Shown: positions 1 through 6,897, counted from the stretch's first letter. The stretch is DNA of 10,660 bases from Planctomycetota bacterium (GCA_027021325.1 JALUUN010000314.1:1-10660), one strand, 5' to 3'. The notes: generated from the sequence alone by a model not told the origin. Numbers and translations: made by a program.

Positions 1-69
1 GTCTGCCATGCTAGGAGCCCCGATCCCGCCAGAAGTTCCCGCGGCGGCGCGAAAAACGGCGCCGGTGCG

Positions 70-75
70 TAGGAT
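70..75 (+). promoter_or_regulatory. Candidate -10 box (TAGGAT) for the SQR gene
   Basis: TAGGAT matches four of six positions of the bacterial TATAAT consensus and lies in one of the few A/T-containing spots of this leader. No good -35 hexamer is visible 16-18 nt upstream. If used, transcription would start near 82 and leave about 87 nt of leader before the ATG. The related hexamer TAGAAT occurs twice in the 5293-5370 intergenic region, which mildly supports it. Confidence 0.25.
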
Positions 76-116
76 TCGGGGAACCGTGCTGCCCGCCGTG
101 GCCCTGAACCCTGAGG

Positions 117-145
117 GAAGGCCCTGCGGGGCTGCCCCGCCCTTC
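117..145 (+). other. GC-rich hairpin in the SQR leader
   Basis: GCGGGG (126-131) pairs perfectly with CCCCGC (135-140) across a 3-nt loop. The stem continues as GAAGG (117-121) with CCTTC (141-145) after a 4-nt bulge on the 5' side. No T-run follows, so it is not a canonical intrinsic terminator. It ends 23 nt before the SQR start codon and just before the weak ribosome-binding site, so it could shape the leader mRNA. In DNA this GC-rich chance hairpins are common. Confidence 0.3.
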
Positions 146-168
146 GAGCCATCTGGAAGCCCGAGCCC

Positions 169-1365
169 ATGCCTGAGGAGACCCGACACTGTCCGATTCT
201 GATCGTGGGGGGAGGGACCGGGGGCATCACCGTGGCCGCCCGGCTGCGGCGCGCCCGGCCGGATCTGGAGATCACCATCCTCGAACCCTCGGACCGGCAT
301 TTCTACCAGCCCATGTGGACCCTGGTCGGCGCCGGGGTGAAGCCCAAGGAGACCACCCTCCGGCCGGAAGCCTCGGTCATCCCTCCCGGGGTGCAGTGGA
401 TCCGGGATGCGGCCGAGGAGGTCCTTCCCGAGGAGCGGCGGCTGCGGACCCGGGATGGCCTCGTCCTGGAGTGGGACCGGCTGGTCCTGGCTCCGGGCAT
501 CCAGCTGAACTGGGATGCGATCCCGGGCCTGGCGGGGAACGTCGGCCGCAACGGTCTCTGCAGCAACTACAGCTACGAGACCGTGGACTCGACCTGGAAG
601 GCCATCCGGGAGTTCCAGGGCGGACGGGCGATCTTCACCCACCCGAGCACGCCCATCAAGTGCGGCGGTGCACCCCAGAAGATCCTCTACCTGGCCTCCG
701 ACTTCTGGCGGCGGCACAAGCCGCCCGGCGACTACCAGGCGACGTTCTGCATCGCCTCGCCTTCCATCTTCGGGGTGGCCTGGTACGCCGAGCCCCTCAT
801 GAAGGTCGTGGAGCGCTACGGGATCGAGCTGCGGACCGAGCACGATCTTGTGGCCGTGGACGCCGGGGCGCGCCGGGCCACCTTCCGTTGCCTCGACAGC
901 GGCGAGGAGGTGGAGCTGGAGTACGGGATGATGCACGTGACGCCTCCCATGAGCGCTCCGGACTTCCTCCGGCGCAGTCCCGTGGCGAACGCCGAGGGCT
1001 GGATCGAGGTGGACCCGAAGACCCTCCAGCACGTCCGCTATCCCGAGGTCTTCGCTCTGGGGGATGCCTCCTCGCTTCCCACCTCGAAGACCGGGGCGGC
1101 GATCCGCAAGCAGGCGCCGGTCCTGGTGGAGAACCTCCTCGCCTCCCTGGACGGGCGGCCCCTGGAGGCGGCCTACGACGGCTACACCTCCTGTCCCCTG
1201 GTCACGGCCTACGGCAAGGTCATCCTGGCCGAGTTCGACTACGACGGGAATCCCCAGGAGACCTTCCCCTTCGACCAGCGCAAGGAACGCCGCAGCATGT
1301 ACCTCCTCAAGAAGTACGTCCTGCCGGTCCTCTACTGGAAGGGGATGCTCCGCGGCCGCGCCTGA
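169..1365 (+). CDS. sqr: Sulfide:quinone oxidoreductase, type II (mitochondrial SQOR-like)
   Basis: This 398-residue FAD flavoprotein most likely oxidises sulfide to protein-bound persulfide/polysulfide and passes the electrons to membrane quinone. The N-terminal dinucleotide-binding motif GGGTGG is at residues 14-19. Cys165, in IKCGGAPQKI, and Cys342, in YTSCPLVTAYGKVILAEFDY, match the two redox-active cysteines of human-type SQOR. The second FAD motif, ALGDASSLPTSKTGAA, is at about 296-311. The C-terminus (MYLLKKYVLPVLYWKGMLRG, 377-396) corresponds to the amphipathic membrane-binding end of SQOR. There is no signal peptide, as expected for a peripheral membrane enzyme. The ATG at 169 has a weak GGAAG at 155-159 with 9-nt spacing. 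It stands alone and stops 3 nt before the convergent peptidase gene. No persulfide dioxygenase or rhodanese is visible beside it. The family assignment is strong; the physiological role (detoxification or energy gain) is inference. Confidence 0.93.
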   Translation: MPEETRHCPILIVGGGTGGITVAARLRRARPDLEITILEPSDRHFYQPMWTLVGAGVKPKETTLRPEASVIPPGVQWIRDAAEEVLPEERRLRTRDGLVLEWDRLVLAPGIQLNWDAIPGLAGNVGRNGLCSNYSYETVDSTWKAIREFQGGRAIFTHPSTPIKCGGAPQKILYLASDFWRRHKPPGDYQATFCIASPSIFGVAWYAEPLMKVVERYGIELRTEHDLVAVDAGARRATFRCLDSGEEVELEYGMMHVTPPMSAPDFLRRSPVANAEGWIEVDPKTLQHVRYPEVFALGDASSLPTSKTGAAIRKQAPVLVENLLASLDGRPLEAAYDGYTSCPLVTAYGKVILAEFDYDGNPQETFPFDQRKERRSMYLLKKYVLPVLYWKGMLRGRA

Positions 1366-1368
1366 GCC

Positions 1369-3201
1369 TCAGTCTCCGGCCGCCGCCTCGGCTTTCGAGG
1401 TCAGGATCGCGGCGACGAGGCGCAGGTTCCGGGCGACGCGGTCCAGGGCTTCGCCCGGGTCGCTGCCGGCTCTGTGCAGGCGGGCGGCCTCGGGGAACCA
1501 GAGGCCGCCGTATCCCGAACTCTGCCAGAGGCGCAGGCGGCCGCCCTCCTCCACGGGCACGAAAAAGCGCAGGAAGCGGTGGGGGTGGGAGAAGGAGGAA
1601 CCCTCCCGAGCGGCTCGGGACAGGGCTTCGGCGGCGGCCAGGACCTCGTCCCGGCCCGGACCCCAGCCCGGGTCCAGACCCTCCGCCGCCCCTCGGATGC
1701 GCTCGGCCCAGCCGGCAATCCCGTCCACCCGGGTGCCGGCCCGGGAGAGGAGGACAGCGAGGCGCACGGCCAGCCGGGCGGCGCGCTCGTGGTTGCGGTA
1801 GCCCGGGTCCAGGTGGGTCTCCATGACCCAGGGAGTGTCCAGGACCGAGTGGTAGACCCCGTTGCCGCCGTGGAAGCCGAAGCCCAGGACCTCCATGCCG
1901 GCGAGCTCCAGGAAGGGCACGTGGTCCGAGCCGCCGCCCGGCGTGCCCAGGGTCTCGGGCAGTTCCAGGTCTTCCAGGGCCGCGGCCTGGCGCAGGACCT
2001 CGACCAGTCCGGGCGTGGAGGAGGCACCGAAGGAGGAGCCGCTGACCACCGCGTCCAGGTTCACGTAGGCCACGCCGCGGCCCAGGAGTTCCCGCCGGTG
2101 GAGCTCGACCCACTCCGTGGAGCCAACGAGCCCCCATTCCTCGGCATCCCAGGTGGCGATGACGATGCTTCGGTCCGGCCGCCATCCCCGGCGTGCGGCG
2201 GTGCCGAGGATGCGGGCGAGCTCCAGGAGAACCGCCGTCCCGCTGCCGTTGTCCACGGCGCCGAAGCCCCAGGCGTCGCGATGTCCGCCGAAGACGATCC
2301 ACTCGTCGGGGTGGCTGCCGCCCTCGAGCCAGCCGAGAACGTTCTCGATGGGCACGAGCTTGCGCTCCTGCTCGACCTCCAGAGCCACCCGCACCGGGAG
2401 CCGGCGTGGGGTCTCCGGGCGGCCGTCCGGCCCGAAGAGCCGCCGGGCCACGGCCCAGGAGACCGGCAGGCTCGGAATGTGGACGAGGCCGGGGGCCTCC
2501 TCGGGGCGCAGGCGCCGGGCGCCCGCCACCGCCGGCCAGCCGGGAGTCAAGGCCTCACCGTCGCCGTTGAAGACGCTGCCGCGCTGGATCCCGGAGTCGG
2601 GACGCCAGGGGCCCTCCGGCAGAACCGGGCCGCGGCCGGCGCCGTCGTCCTCGGCGTCGGAGTAGAGCAGGGCGCCGGCGCAGCCCGCCTCCTCGGCGTT
2701 GCGCACCTTCTCCCCCCGGTAGAGGCCGCCGTAGCGGATCAGGGCGATCGTGCCCCGGAGCTCGGGCCCCAGCAGCTCCCGGAGGTGCGCGAACTCCTCG
2801 CGGGTACCACGCCCGGCGAAGACCACCCGGCCCTCGGCACGTCCGGCACCGGTGAGGCCGTGCATGGGGGGCTGGTGCCCGCGGCGACTCCAGGGGTCCC
2901 GCGCCAGGCCCTTCTCCTCCAGGGGCAGGAGTTCGCGGCGGCCGTCGGGGGCGAGGAGTTCGAGGCGGGCCCCGGTCTGGCGCGGGAGCCAGGCCTCGAA
3001 GGGCGCACGCTCGACACGGAAGCCGAAGGCCTCGAAGACCGTGGCCGCATAGTTCGCGGCCAGCCGGGAGGCGGGACTGCCGGCGAGGCGCGGCTCCCGG
3101 CACAGGGTCTCGAGGGTGTCCTGGAGGCGGCTGGCCGAGACCAGGTCGGGATCCGGCTCCTGGAGGACCGGCAGGGCGAGGAGCAGGGGCGGGAGCAGCA
3201 T
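1369..3201 (-). CDS. Secreted M28 zinc peptidase, glutamate carboxypeptidase II-like
   Basis: A 610-residue di-zinc peptidase of the M28B group. A short hydrophobic N-terminus (MLLPPLLLALPVLQEP) suggests export. A PA domain insertion is visible at about 120-250, including GTIALIRYGGLYRGEKVRNA (150-169). The catalytic core gives every expected residue: His307 and Asp317 in GGHRDAWGFGAVDNGSG, catalytic Glu354 and ligand Glu355 in WDAEEWGL, Asp383 in NLDAV and His451 in YHSVLDT. Spacing from His307 to Asp383 equals that of human GCPII. A C-terminal helical domain (about 490-600) corresponds to the family's dimerisation domain. The protein is shorter than GCPII (about 750 residues), partly between Asp383 and His451. 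ATG 3201 is the only start; an in-frame TAG lies about 40 nt upstream and no Shine-Dalgarno is seen. Arg162 appears to align with a GCPII substrate-carboxylate residue, so it may prefer acidic C-termini, but substrate is unknown. Confidence 0.9.
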   Translation of the reverse strand: MLLPPLLLALPVLQEPDPDLVSASRLQDTLETLCREPRLAGSPASRLAANYAATVFEAFGFRVERAPFEAWLPRQTGARLELLAPDGRRELLPLEEKGLARDPWSRRGHQPPMHGLTGAGRAEGRVVFAGRGTREEFAHLRELLGPELRGTIALIRYGGLYRGEKVRNAEEAGCAGALLYSDAEDDGAGRGPVLPEGPWRPDSGIQRGSVFNGDGEALTPGWPAVAGARRLRPEEAPGLVHIPSLPVSWAVARRLFGPDGRPETPRRLPVRVALEVEQERKLVPIENVLGWLEGGSHPDEWIVFGGHRDAWGFGAVDNGSGTAVLLELARILGTAARRGWRPDRSIVIATWDAEEWGLVGSTEWVELHRRELLGRGVAYVNLDAVVSGSSFGASSTPGLVEVLRQAAALEDLELPETLGTPGGGSDHVPFLELAGMEVLGFGFHGGNGVYHSVLDTPWVMETHLDPGYRNHERAARLAVRLAVLLSRAGTRVDGIAGWAERIRGAAEGLDPGWGPGRDEVLAAAEALSRAAREGSSFSHPHRFLRFFVPVEEGGRLRLWQSSGYGGLWFPEAARLHRAGSDPGEALDRVARNLRLVAAILTSKAEAAAGD

Positions 3202-3211
3202 GACGCGGGAT

Positions 3212-3236
3212 GCCGGGCCAGGGCCCGGGACCCGGC
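3212..3236 (-). terminator. Strong GC hairpin between radical SAM and peptidase genes
   Basis: GCCGGG (3212-3217) pairs with CCCGGC (3231-3236), and alternatively CCGGGC (3213-3218) pairs with GCCCGG (3223-3228) around a 4-nt loop. It fills most of the 39-nt gap between the radical SAM stop codon and the peptidase start. There is no U-run, so it may be a weak or Rho-assisted terminator, a processing site, or chance folding of GC-rich DNA. It leaves open whether the two genes share a transcript. Confidence 0.35.
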
Positions 3237-3240
3237 CATC

Positions 3241-5292
3241 CTAGGATCCCGTCGGGCCCGCCGGGGCGCCTTCGCTCTCGGGCCGGGTGGCGCCGGCGTT
3301 CTCCGGGTTCCGGGCGCGACGGCGGCTGCGCACGGAGAGATGCGGCTCGAGGACGGTCTCGCCGGGGGCCGGATGGAGGAGCGGGTTGGCCGCAGCCCGC
3401 CGCCGCAGGTGCGGGCGGTCGTAGCGCTCGAAGAGGCGGCTCTCGGCCTTGAGATCCACGCACAGGCTGGCGCCGACGCCACAGTCTCCGCAGGCCTCGG
3501 TCTGGCAGTGCTCGGTGAAGCCGCCTCGCAGGGACTTCTCGTAGTCCTGGCGCAGGAACTCCCGCGTGACGCCGAGGTCCAGGTGGTCCCAGGGCAGGAT
3601 CTCGTCCAGGGGGCGCTCGCGGTGGCAGGACTCCTCGGGTCCGTAGCCGCAGGCTTCCCAGGCCCCGCGCCAGGCCGGAAGGGTGTCGCATTCGTTCCAG
3701 GCGTCGAAGCGGGCGCCCCGGCGCCAGGCCTCGAGGAGGACGCGGCCGGCCCGCCGGTCGGAACGGCTCAGGAAGCCCTCGATGAGGGTCTGGTCGAGGT
3801 CGTGGCAGCGCAGCTGGACGGCGCGCACACGCAGGAGTCCGCGCAGGAACTCCTGCTTGCCCTGCACCTCCTCGGGGCGCGCCTGACCGTGCCATTGGAA
3901 GGGCGTGAGGGGCTTGGGCACGAAGGTCGAGACCGAGGCGGTGACCCGGCCCGGTCCGCCGAGACCGGCGTCCCTCCGCAGCAGCGAGCAACGCTCCGCC
4001 ATGCGCACGATGCCGGCGACGTCCTCCTCTTCTTCGCAGGGAATGCCGATCATGAAGTAGAGCTTGACGCTGGTGAAGCCGTTGCGCCAGGCGGCCAGGG
4101 TGCCGCGGTAGAGGTCTTCGTCGGCGATGCCTTTGTTCACGATCCGCCGCAGGCGGTCCGTGGCGACCTCGGGCGCCAGGGTCAGGCCATGGCGCCGCGC
4201 CTCGGCGATCCGCCGCGGCAGTTCCTCCACCTGTTCGTTCACCCGCAGGGAGGGCAGGGACAGGCTCAGCTGGTGGCGCCGGCAGAAGGGCGCGAGCTCG
4301 TCCATGATCCGCGTCAGCTGCGGATGATCGCTGGAGGAGAGGGAGGTCAGCCCGATCTCGGAGAAGCCGGTGTTGCGCCAGCTCTCCTCGACCAGGGCGC
4401 GGATCCGTTCCGGGCTGCGAAAGCGCTGCGGGCGCTTCTCCATGCCGGCCTGACAGAAGCGGCAGCCCTGGACGCAGCCGCGCATGATCTCCAGGGTGAT
4501 GCGGTCGTGGATGGTGCGGATGTTCGGCACCACCGGCGCCGTCGGATAGGGCGCGTTCTCCAGGTCGTAGACCAGGGCGCGCCGCGGCGTGCGCACGCCC
4601 TCGAGGGGGAGCATGGCTTCCAGGGCCGGGCCCGCGTAGCGCGGCTGCCAGAAGGCGGGCGCGTAGAGCCAGGGGCAGCGCTCCACCAGGGCGCGGAGGA
4701 GCTCGCGCCGGGTGGCGTGGCGGCTGCGCTCCTCCTCCAGGACGCGGCTGAAGGCGACCGCGGCCTCCTCGCCGTCCCCCAGGAAGAAGAGGTCCACGAA
4801 GTCCGCCAGGGGTTCGGGGTTCAGGCTGCCGGCGCCGCCGGCGACGACCAGGGGATCCTCCAGGCTGCGCTCCTCCGCCTGCAGGGGAACCCCGGCGAGG
4901 TCCAGGCAGGTCAGGAGGTTCGTGTAGGAGAGCTCGGTCTGGAGGGTGAAGCCGAGAACGTCCAGGTCGCGAAGCGGCGTGCGGGACTCGAGGGTCGTGA
5001 GCGGCCAGCCGCGCCGGCGCAGGGCGGCTTCGAGGTCGAGCCAGGGAGCGAAGGCGCGCTCGGCCCAGAGATCGGGCTCCCGGTTCAGGCAGTGGTAGAG
5101 GATGCGCAGGCCCTGGTGAGGCATCCCGATCTCGTAGGTGTCGGGGTAGATCAGGGCCCAGCGGACCCGCACCCGGGCCGGATCCTTGACCACCTGGTTC
5201 GTCTCCCCTCCGACGTAGCGGCCGGGCTGGCGGACGCCGAGGAGAAGCTCCTGGTACTCCTCCTCGGAGAAGGGGGGGGCGCCGGAGGCCAT
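3241..5292 (-). CDS. TIGR03960-type radical SAM protein with B12-binding-like N-terminal domain
   Basis: A 683-residue radical SAM protein of the uncharacterised TIGR03960 type. The N-terminal part (about 40-180) resembles the Rossmann-like B12-binding domain of this family, with DTYEIGMPHQGLRILY (51-66), AGGAGSLNPEPLADFVDLFFLGDGEE (151-176). The [4Fe-4S]/SAM motif is MRGCVQGCRFCQAGM, with Cys273, Cys277 and Cys280. SLPSLRVNE (346-353) and KLYFMIGIP (410-418) are typical core strands. A further cysteine group (596, 601, 604, 611) near the C-terminus could bind a second metal centre. The last 60 residues are Arg/Pro-rich and probably disordered. The ATG at 5292 is preceded in frame by TGA only 9 nt upstream, so it is the true start, without a Shine-Dalgarno. 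The family is often found fused to or beside a DUF2344/TIGR03936 partner and RNase G or ribosomal protein genes; none is here. The reaction is unknown. Confidence 0.9.
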   Translation of the reverse strand: MASGAPPFSEEEYQELLLGVRQPGRYVGGETNQVVKDPARVRVRWALIYPDTYEIGMPHQGLRILYHCLNREPDLWAERAFAPWLDLEAALRRRGWPLTTLESRTPLRDLDVLGFTLQTELSYTNLLTCLDLAGVPLQAEERSLEDPLVVAGGAGSLNPEPLADFVDLFFLGDGEEAAVAFSRVLEEERSRHATRRELLRALVERCPWLYAPAFWQPRYAGPALEAMLPLEGVRTPRRALVYDLENAPYPTAPVVPNIRTIHDRITLEIMRGCVQGCRFCQAGMEKRPQRFRSPERIRALVEESWRNTGFSEIGLTSLSSSDHPQLTRIMDELAPFCRRHQLSLSLPSLRVNEQVEELPRRIAEARRHGLTLAPEVATDRLRRIVNKGIADEDLYRGTLAAWRNGFTSVKLYFMIGIPCEEEEDVAGIVRMAERCSLLRRDAGLGGPGRVTASVSTFVPKPLTPFQWHGQARPEEVQGKQEFLRGLLRVRAVQLRCHDLDQTLIEGFLSRSDRRAGRVLLEAWRRGARFDAWNECDTLPAWRGAWEACGYGPEESCHRERPLDEILPWDHLDLGVTREFLRQDYEKSLRGGFTEHCQTEACGDCGVGASLCVDLKAESRLFERYDRPHLRRRAAANPLLHPAPGETVLEPHLSVRSRRRARNPENAGATRPESEGAPAGPTGS

Positions 5293-5370
5293 GACGGATC
5301 ATTCTAGACCCCTGGCCGCCAGGCGCCTCCCGCCCTAGAATACCGGGCCGGCCCGAGCGCCCGCACCCTC
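5293..5370. promoter_or_regulatory. Divergent promoter region with mirrored TAGAAT boxes
   Basis: The 78 nt between two divergent starts contain ATTCTAG (5301-5307) and CTAGAAT (5335-5341), an inverted repeat of 7 nt with 27 nt between the arms. Each arm provides TAGAAT, a five-of-six match to the -10 consensus TATAAT, pointing outward towards its gene. On the + strand it would start transcription near 5348, giving about 23 nt of leader for the omega-like gene. On the - strand the predicted start is within a few nt of the radical SAM ATG, implying a leaderless mRNA. The -35 matches are poor (TGGCCG at 5313-5318 on the + strand). Confidence 0.5.
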
Positions 5371-5598
5371 ATGGAACTGTCCCTGCCCCAGCGCCTGCAA
5401 CGATTCGTCCAGGGCTCCTTCCAGGAGACCGTCCTCCTGCAGAAGCGCATCCGCCAGCTGGTCCGCGGTGACTCGCCGCTCTTCGACGCCGAGGTGGAGC
5501 ACGTGGACAACCCGATCGAGATCGCCCTGATCGAGATCGAGCGCGGCCTCATCGAACTGGCGCCGGACACCGAGGAGCCGCGGCCGGTCCTCGCCTGA
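5371..5598 (+). CDS. rpoZ: DNA-directed RNA polymerase omega subunit-like protein
   Basis: A 75-residue soluble protein that I read as the omega subunit of RNA polymerase, which wraps the C-terminal tail of beta-prime and aids assembly. The support is the pattern RFVQGSFQETVLLQKRIRQL (11-30) followed by GDSPLFD and NPIEIALIEIERGLIEL (47-63). This parallels E. coli omega, where an RFxLVxxAxxRARQ segment is followed by PLV and then IALREIEEGLI. The N-terminus lacks the usual acidic VEDxxxK start, and the usual AxKRAR reads LLQKRIRQL, so it is divergent. It has no gmk neighbour, the common partner of rpoZ. No Shine-Dalgarno precedes the ATG; a TAGAAT -10 box lies 30 nt upstream. It ends 6 nt before a convergent gene. 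An unrelated small helical protein is the alternative. Confidence 0.65.
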   Translation: MELSLPQRLQRFVQGSFQETVLLQKRIRQLVRGDSPLFDAEVEHVDNPIEIALIEIERGLIELAPDTEEPRPVLA

Positions 5599-5604
5599 GC
5601 TCCC

Positions 5605-6897
5605 TCAGCCTGCCGCCGTGGCCGGGCCTTCCCGTGCCAGGAGCTGGCGCAGGCACTCCTGCAGGGTCTGCCGCAGGCTGGTGAAGCCCTCGTAGTGGCA
5701 GGTGATGCAGGGCTTCTGACCGGCCTCGTTGCAGATCCGGCGCGCGTTGCGCGTGAAGGTCGTCCGGTTCCAGTGCAGGATCACCAGGGCGTCGAAACGC
5801 TCGCGCATGTCCCGGGCCAGGGCGTCCATCGCCTGATGCCAGGAGCTGTAGTCGGCCAGCCGCCACTCGCCCTGGAAGCCCAGGATCGAGGCGTATTCCT
5901 CGAAGCGCTCGCGGTGGCGGTACTGCGGCTCGCCGCCGCCGATGACGAGGATGCGGAGCGGCGGCCTGCCGCTCTCCCGGCGGGCGGCCAGGCGCTGCGC
6001 CAGCTCCTGTTCCTCGGCCAGGAGCGGGCGGTCGCGGAAGCTCGGGATCTCCTCCTCCGGGGCCTCGTCGAAGCGCTCCCGGTCGGCGAGGACCTCACGC
6101 AGGTCGTCGCGCTCCTCCTCGATCATGCGAAACTTTTCCTGGAGGACGTGGAGGGTGCGTTCCAGCGCCTCCAAGCGGCCCTGGAGCTTCTCCTCGCGCC
6201 GGCTCGGGGCCTTCGAGGCCTGGAGCTGCTGCTTCAGGTCGGCGGCGCGCCGCTCCGCCTGGCCGAGGGAGTCCTGGAGCCGGCTCCGCTCCTCCTCGAG
6301 GAGCCGTTTCTCTTCCCGGGCGCGGCTCAGCTCTCCCTCCAGGCGGGAGATCTCGCGCCGCCCCTCCTGGACCTGCCGGCGCAGGGCGGCCTCCTCTTCC
6401 TCGTGGCGCTTCCGGGCGCGCCGCGATTCCCGCGCGGCGCTGCGCCTTGGCGGCGGGGGGGCCGGCGCTTCGGGCTCGGGGGGGGGCTCGGGCCGTGCGG
6501 CGAGCCAGGCCTCGAGGAGCGGCCGCAGCTCCTCGGGAGTGGGTCTCTCCGCCAGCAGCCGGCGGGCGGCGGCGCCATGCAGACTGCGCGGAGCCAGATG
6601 GGGCAGGGATTCCTCCTGCACCAGGCTCTCGGGCGGCCAGACCTCCTCCGGCGGGAGGTGGCGGGCCACTTCCTCGGCCGCCCGCCGCCTCAAGCCGGAG
6701 GAGCTCGTGAGGGCGTGGGCGAGGTCCAGGGCCGGGTCGGGAGGCCCCGGGCGGCGCCGTGCCTGACGCGCGAGATCGAGGAGCGCCTCCGCCGGCAGGA
6801 GGAGGCGCAGGAGGACCGCCAGGCAGCCGGGATCCCGTCCCAGGGAGAGGAGGGCGACATCGAGGCGGTCGGCCGGATCTCCAGGCTTCTCCGCCAT
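5605..6897 (-). CDS. Coiled-coil protein with C-terminal DUF2325 domain
   Basis: A 430-residue cytoplasmic protein of unknown function. Residues 1-135 are helical and Leu/Ala-rich and resemble nothing I recognise. A Pro/Glu-rich linker (136-150) leads to a long Arg/Glu-rich coiled coil (about 155-270). The C-terminal part (314-420) matches DUF2325: RILVIGGGEPQYR (315-327) as a Rossmann-like first strand, then DALVILHWNRTTFTRNAR (369-386) and ITCHYEGFTSLRQTL (398-412). Cys389, Cys397, Cys400 and His401 form a compact C-x7-C-x2-CH group that could bind metal or be redox active. ATG 6897 is chosen because the homology and the divergent spacing fit; the frame stays open far upstream only as antisense of the sulfatase gene. 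No Shine-Dalgarno is seen, and a TATGTT box lies so close that the mRNA may be nearly leaderless. A scaffold or sensor role is a guess. Confidence 0.85.
   Translation of the reverse strand: MAEKPGDPADRLDVALLSLGRDPGCLAVLLRLLLPAEALLDLARQARRRPGPPDPALDLAHALTSSSGLRRRAAEEVARHLPPEEVWPPESLVQEESLPHLAPRSLHGAAARRLLAERPTPEELRPLLEAWLAARPEPPPEPEAPAPPPPRRSAARESRRARKRHEEEEAALRRQVQEGRREISRLEGELSRAREEKRLLEEERSRLQDSLGQAERRAADLKQQLQASKAPSRREEKLQGRLEALERTLHVLQEKFRMIEEERDDLREVLADRERFDEAPEEEIPSFRDRPLLAEEQELAQRLAARRESGRPPLRILVIGGGEPQYRHRERFEEYASILGFQGEWRLADYSSWHQAMDALARDMRERFDALVILHWNRTTFTRNARRICNEAGQKPCITCHYEGFTSLRQTLQECLRQLLAREGPATAAG

Larger units (their letters stand above)
1..168. other. Non-coding leader upstream of the SQR gene
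   Basis: I find no convincing gene in this stretch. A 64-codon open frame on the + strand from position 8 overlaps the oxidoreductase start, is Pro/Ala/Arg-rich and resembles no family I know. On the - strand an ATG reads from 9 to 7 out of the window; it could be the first codon of a divergent gene, but only three codons are visible. The region holds a candidate -10 box, TAGGAT (70-75), an inverted repeat CGGCGC/GCGCCG (45-50 and 59-64) around an A-rich loop, and a hairpin at 117-145. These are consistent with an untranslated leader, but none is proven. Confidence 0.5.

Noticed and set aside
8..202. Small 64-codon + strand frame before the SQR gene
   Set aside because: It overlaps the SQR start in another frame, has no ribosome-binding site and its Pro/Arg/Ala composition is typical of non-coding GC-rich sequence.
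1362..1372. CTGAG-C-CTCAG palindrome, with a similar CTGAG/CTCAG pair at 5595-5608, as bidirectional terminators
   Set aside because: TGA and its reversed partner TCA at convergent stops automatically create this symmetry; stems of 5 bp without T-runs are not convincing terminators.
1474..5307. A 1277-codon open frame on the + strand
   Set aside because: It is antisense to the peptidase and the radical SAM gene, whose motifs are complete. Long antisense frames arise readily in DNA this GC-rich, and its translation is low-complexity Gly/Ala/Glu/Val without recognisable motifs.
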